Assembly (NCBI GenBank): GCA_002491065.1
Contig: DKVF01000093.1
Span: 1,419-14,978, forward strand
Direction of reading: 5' to 3'
From: Peptococcaceae bacterium UBA7185
GTDB taxonomy: Bacteria; Bacillota; Peptococcia; Peptococcales; Peptococcaceae
DNA: 13,560 nt
The notes below the pieces were generated by a model. The model was not told the origin of the DNA. It saw nothing but the letters and a program-made list of their open reading frames with translations, and ran no database searches. Numbering within the stretch: the stretch's first letter is position 1; each line of letters opens with the position of its first letter. A program made the translations under genes and the position numbers. Shown in pieces: positions 11,733 through 13,560 of the stretch.

Positions 11733-13560
11733 TTAATTTATAATTTTGTTGCTCTTTGTTCTATTACATCTCCAACACAATGTCTGAAGGTTATCTTCTA
11801 CTGTATGACCGCCCTTTGACACTGGAATGATATGATCTATTTCAAGCAGGAGATTTGGCTCCGCATAAATAGAATTACCACAGTTACAACAAGTGAAGTT
11901 ATCACGATTCTTGATAAACTCACGTAATTTCTTTGTCATTAGAGTTCGTTGCTCTTTTGCAAAGGCACTTGCAGTAAGTTTGCTTTCCAGTGCCTTAATA
12001 AGTTCTATAATGGTTTCTTCTGTCATTGGTACAGTAAATGACCTATGAGCCATTCCTCCTCCAGAAGTGTATGAGAACCTATACTCTACGGTAAGTACAC
12101 TTTCGTCAATGTTAGCAAATCCGAGCCTTGAATAGAATCCTGTCTCATCGTTTTCCATGATAAAATGAGGAACATCTCCAAGGTACTGTTGATACTCTAC
12201 TTTGTAGTTTTCAATAATTTGCTTTGCATCTTTTAAGGTTTCAAGTTCTTCCACAAGTTGATAGAGTTTTTGGATTTGTTCTGGGTATGATTCTTTATTA
12301 GGATAGAAATACTTCACTACATACTCAAGAGGCTTATTCTCTGCACTTTCAAAAACTGTTTTAGAAACCTCAGCCGTGAAAGGCGTGATTGTCTTTTTAT
12401 ATGGGCGAATATAATTGTATTCATCATCATTGATTGTCTCATTTCGAATCACTCTGGTGCCAAAGAGATGGGAGATGGACTGTACTTTCTCATTAATGTA
12501 TTCATTGAACTCTCTCTGAGTACTCATTAACACTTCGCAAGTTTCTTTAATCTTTAAGAAACCAGGAGACTCGTAATACGCAAGTATCTTCTGGTTGGTA
12601 CTTACGATCTTTTCTATTTCATTCTTAAGGGGAATTATGGAGTTTTCAATAATATCCCATTCTTTGCTATCAATAGTTTTAATTTTCTTAATGTTATCTG
12701 TTCTATTGAGTAACTGGGTAATTAGGTTATCTAGTTGTTTTTGACTCCCCATAATAACCAAAGAATCTCTATACTCATTTGCATAATCTATGATATCGTT
12801 TACAATGGCGTAGTATTCATACTGTTTCTGACTCAAAACTTGATTATATTCGTCTTTACTCATAAGCAGAGCTGGATTTTCCTTAAATCTGTTTATGTCA
12901 GGTTGCTCTACAATTATTTCTTTTGTGCCTAGATAGTTTCCGACTGATGATATATATTTAACGTTAATTCTGTAAGCACGCGCATTGCTTAAAAAATCAT
13001 TGATTTCTGCTGTGAGTTGATAGTATTGTGGGTGGAATTTATAATTATTGTTCTTAAGAAATCTTCTCAAAATTGTTGCCATATCAAGTTTTTGTTTAAT
13101 GGCATTTTCTACCTGTACAAGTTTTTCTCTATTATTTTTGAAAAACGTTGTAAGATCGTATTTTTCTAATGTTTGACGGCTGTTTACGACTACACATTCA
13201 TCAAAATAAGAAACCATATTCCAATTTGAAAGCCCTAATTCTTTTAATACCTTAGCTTTAAATTCTCCATATTTTATTGTGTTTTCTATTTCGTCCTTGA
13301 GGGAAACTATGGAGTTTTCAATAATACCCCATTCTTTGCTATCAATAGTTTTAATTTTCTTAATGTTGTCTGTTCTAGCGCGTAACTGCATAATTAGGTT
13401 ATCTAGTTGTTCCTGATTCCCCATAATAACCAAAGAACCTCTATGCTCATTTGCATAATCTATGATATTGTTTACATTAGCGCAGCATTTGTACTGTTTT
13501 TGACTCAAAACTTGGTTATATTCGTCTTTCCCCATAAGCAGAGCTGGATTTTCCTTAAAT
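11733..13560 (-). CDS. Large HNH endonuclease-domain protein with internal repeats (5' end outside window)
   Basis: The reverse strand is open from the window edge to the TAA at 11733-11735, at least 608 residues. The ATG at 13535 is not the start: the upstream codons FKENPALL match those before the equivalent Met in the second repeat. The final 57 residues (11736-11906) are a typical HNH domain with zinc knuckles CCNC and CWRC around IDHIIPVSKGG and EDNLQTL, so all core HNH residues are present and DNA cutting is likely. N-terminal to it are two copies of a segment of about 92 residues (DEYNQVLSQKQY to KTIDSKEW to SLKDEIE), helical and coiled-coil-like, then about 250 residues I do not recognise, including VEYRFSYTSGGGMAHRSF. 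The gene is visibly AT-richer than the biotin genes, suggesting transfer. A defence or mobile-element role is possible but unproven. Confidence 0.85.
   Translation of the reverse strand, partial: FKENPALLMGKDEYNQVLSQKQYKCCANVNNIIDYANEHRGSLVIMGNQEQLDNLIMQLRARTDNIKKIKTIDSKEWGIIENSIVSLKDEIENTIKYGEFKAKVLKELGLSNWNMVSYFDECVVVNSRQTLEKYDLTTFFKNNREKLVQVENAIKQKLDMATILRRFLKNNNYKFHPQYYQLTAEINDFLSNARAYRINVKYISSVGNYLGTKEIIVEQPDINRFKENPALLMSKDEYNQVLSQKQYEYYAIVNDIIDYANEYRDSLVIMGSQKQLDNLITQLLNRTDNIKKIKTIDSKEWDIIENSIIPLKNEIEKIVSTNQKILAYYESPGFLKIKETCEVLMSTQREFNEYINEKVQSISHLFGTRVIRNETINDDEYNYIRPYKKTITPFTAEVSKTVFESAENKPLEYVVKYFYPNKESYPEQIQKLYQLVEELETLKDAKQIIENYKVEYQQYLGDVPHFIMENDETGFYSRLGFANIDESVLTVEYRFSYTSGGGMAHRSFTVPMTEETIIELIKALESKLTASAFAKEQRTLMTKKLREFIKNRDNFTCCNCGNSIYAEPNLLLEIDHIIPVSKGGHTVEDNLQTLCWRCNRTKSNKIIN
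12612..12888. repeat. Direct repeat copy 1 inside the HNH-protein gene
   Basis: This stretch of about 277 bases is repeated exactly 672 bases downstream (13284-13560) with about 28 differences by eye, roughly 90% identity, and no indels. It encodes FKENPALLMSKDEYNQVL through PLKNEIEK on the reverse strand. Confidence 0.9.
13284..13560. repeat. Direct repeat copy 2 inside the HNH-protein gene (reaches window edge)
   Basis: This copy is in the same orientation and frame as copy 1; the offset of 672 bases equals 224 codons. Homology runs right up to base 13560, so the unit probably continues outside the window and more copies may exist. Confidence 0.9.

Noticed and set aside
11613..11819. 68-codon hydrophobic forward frame crossing the terminator
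   Set aside because: It starts inside the terminator hairpin, overlaps the HNH gene's end on the other strand and has no ribosome site.
12591..13560. CRISPR-like array suggested by repeated sequence at the right end
   Set aside because: There are only two copies of about 277 bases, in frame within one coding sequence and 672 bases apart; this is a gene-internal duplication.
1..13560. tRNA, rRNA, riboswitch or oriC/DnaA-box cluster
   Set aside because: I saw no cloverleaf, rRNA signature, known riboswitch core or cluster of DnaA boxes on either strand by reading; a covariance-model scan could still find a weak element.

Overview
The window looks like chromosomal DNA of an anaerobic, low- to mid-GC member of the Bacillota. 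Clostridia or Negativicutes is my inference; no rRNA is present to settle it. The reasons are sigma-A promoters with strong GGAGG-type ribosome sites, many U-tailed intrinsic terminators, a Gram-positive parS site, a BirA-type operator in front of a BioY-led biotin operon, and a BioB of the kind reported from obligate anaerobes.

Layout. Bases 1-395 (-) hold the N-terminal part of a class I/II aminotransferase cut by the window edge. A divergent promoter region follows, then a single-gene unit for an unrecognised 149-aa protein (743-1192, own promoter and terminator). Next come a SulP-type anion transporter with a STAS domain (1383-2828) and an unrecognised 350-aa protein (2847-3899), which look like one transcript. 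Then comes the biotin operon bioY-bioB-bioD-bioA (4097-7748), with promoter and operator in front and a terminator behind. After it are a COG2509-type FAD-dependent oxidoreductase (7857-9461) and a YraN/UPF0102 nuclease-like protein (9531-9890), then a 407-base intergenic region carrying two hairpin terminators and a perfect 16-bp parS palindrome (10028-10043). A MalY/PatB-type C-S lyase (10298-11503) follows, with an inverted repeat inside its promoter. The right end (11733-13560, -) is an AT-rich gene for a large HNH-domain protein that runs off the window and carries a recent internal duplication.

How the genes work together. BioY is a biotin-uptake S-component, while BioA, BioD and BioB make the last three steps from KAPA to biotin. 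The operator overlapping the -35 box suggests that BirA with biotinyl-AMP shuts off uptake and synthesis together. No bioF or pimelate-forming gene is present here, so KAPA must come from genes elsewhere or from outside. BioB lacks the first cysteine of the classical [2Fe-2S] site and has extra N-terminal cysteines. BioA lacks the tyrosine of the E. coli SAM-using site and has a five-cysteine insert. Both point to an anaerobe-type version of the pathway.

The most notable items are the parS site (the window is probably in the origin-proximal part of the chromosome), the Type II-like BioB, the BioA variations, and the repeat-containing HNH protein. I did not find convincing evidence of a complete new multi-gene system. 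The HNH gene is the best lead, but its start and upstream neighbours lie outside the window.
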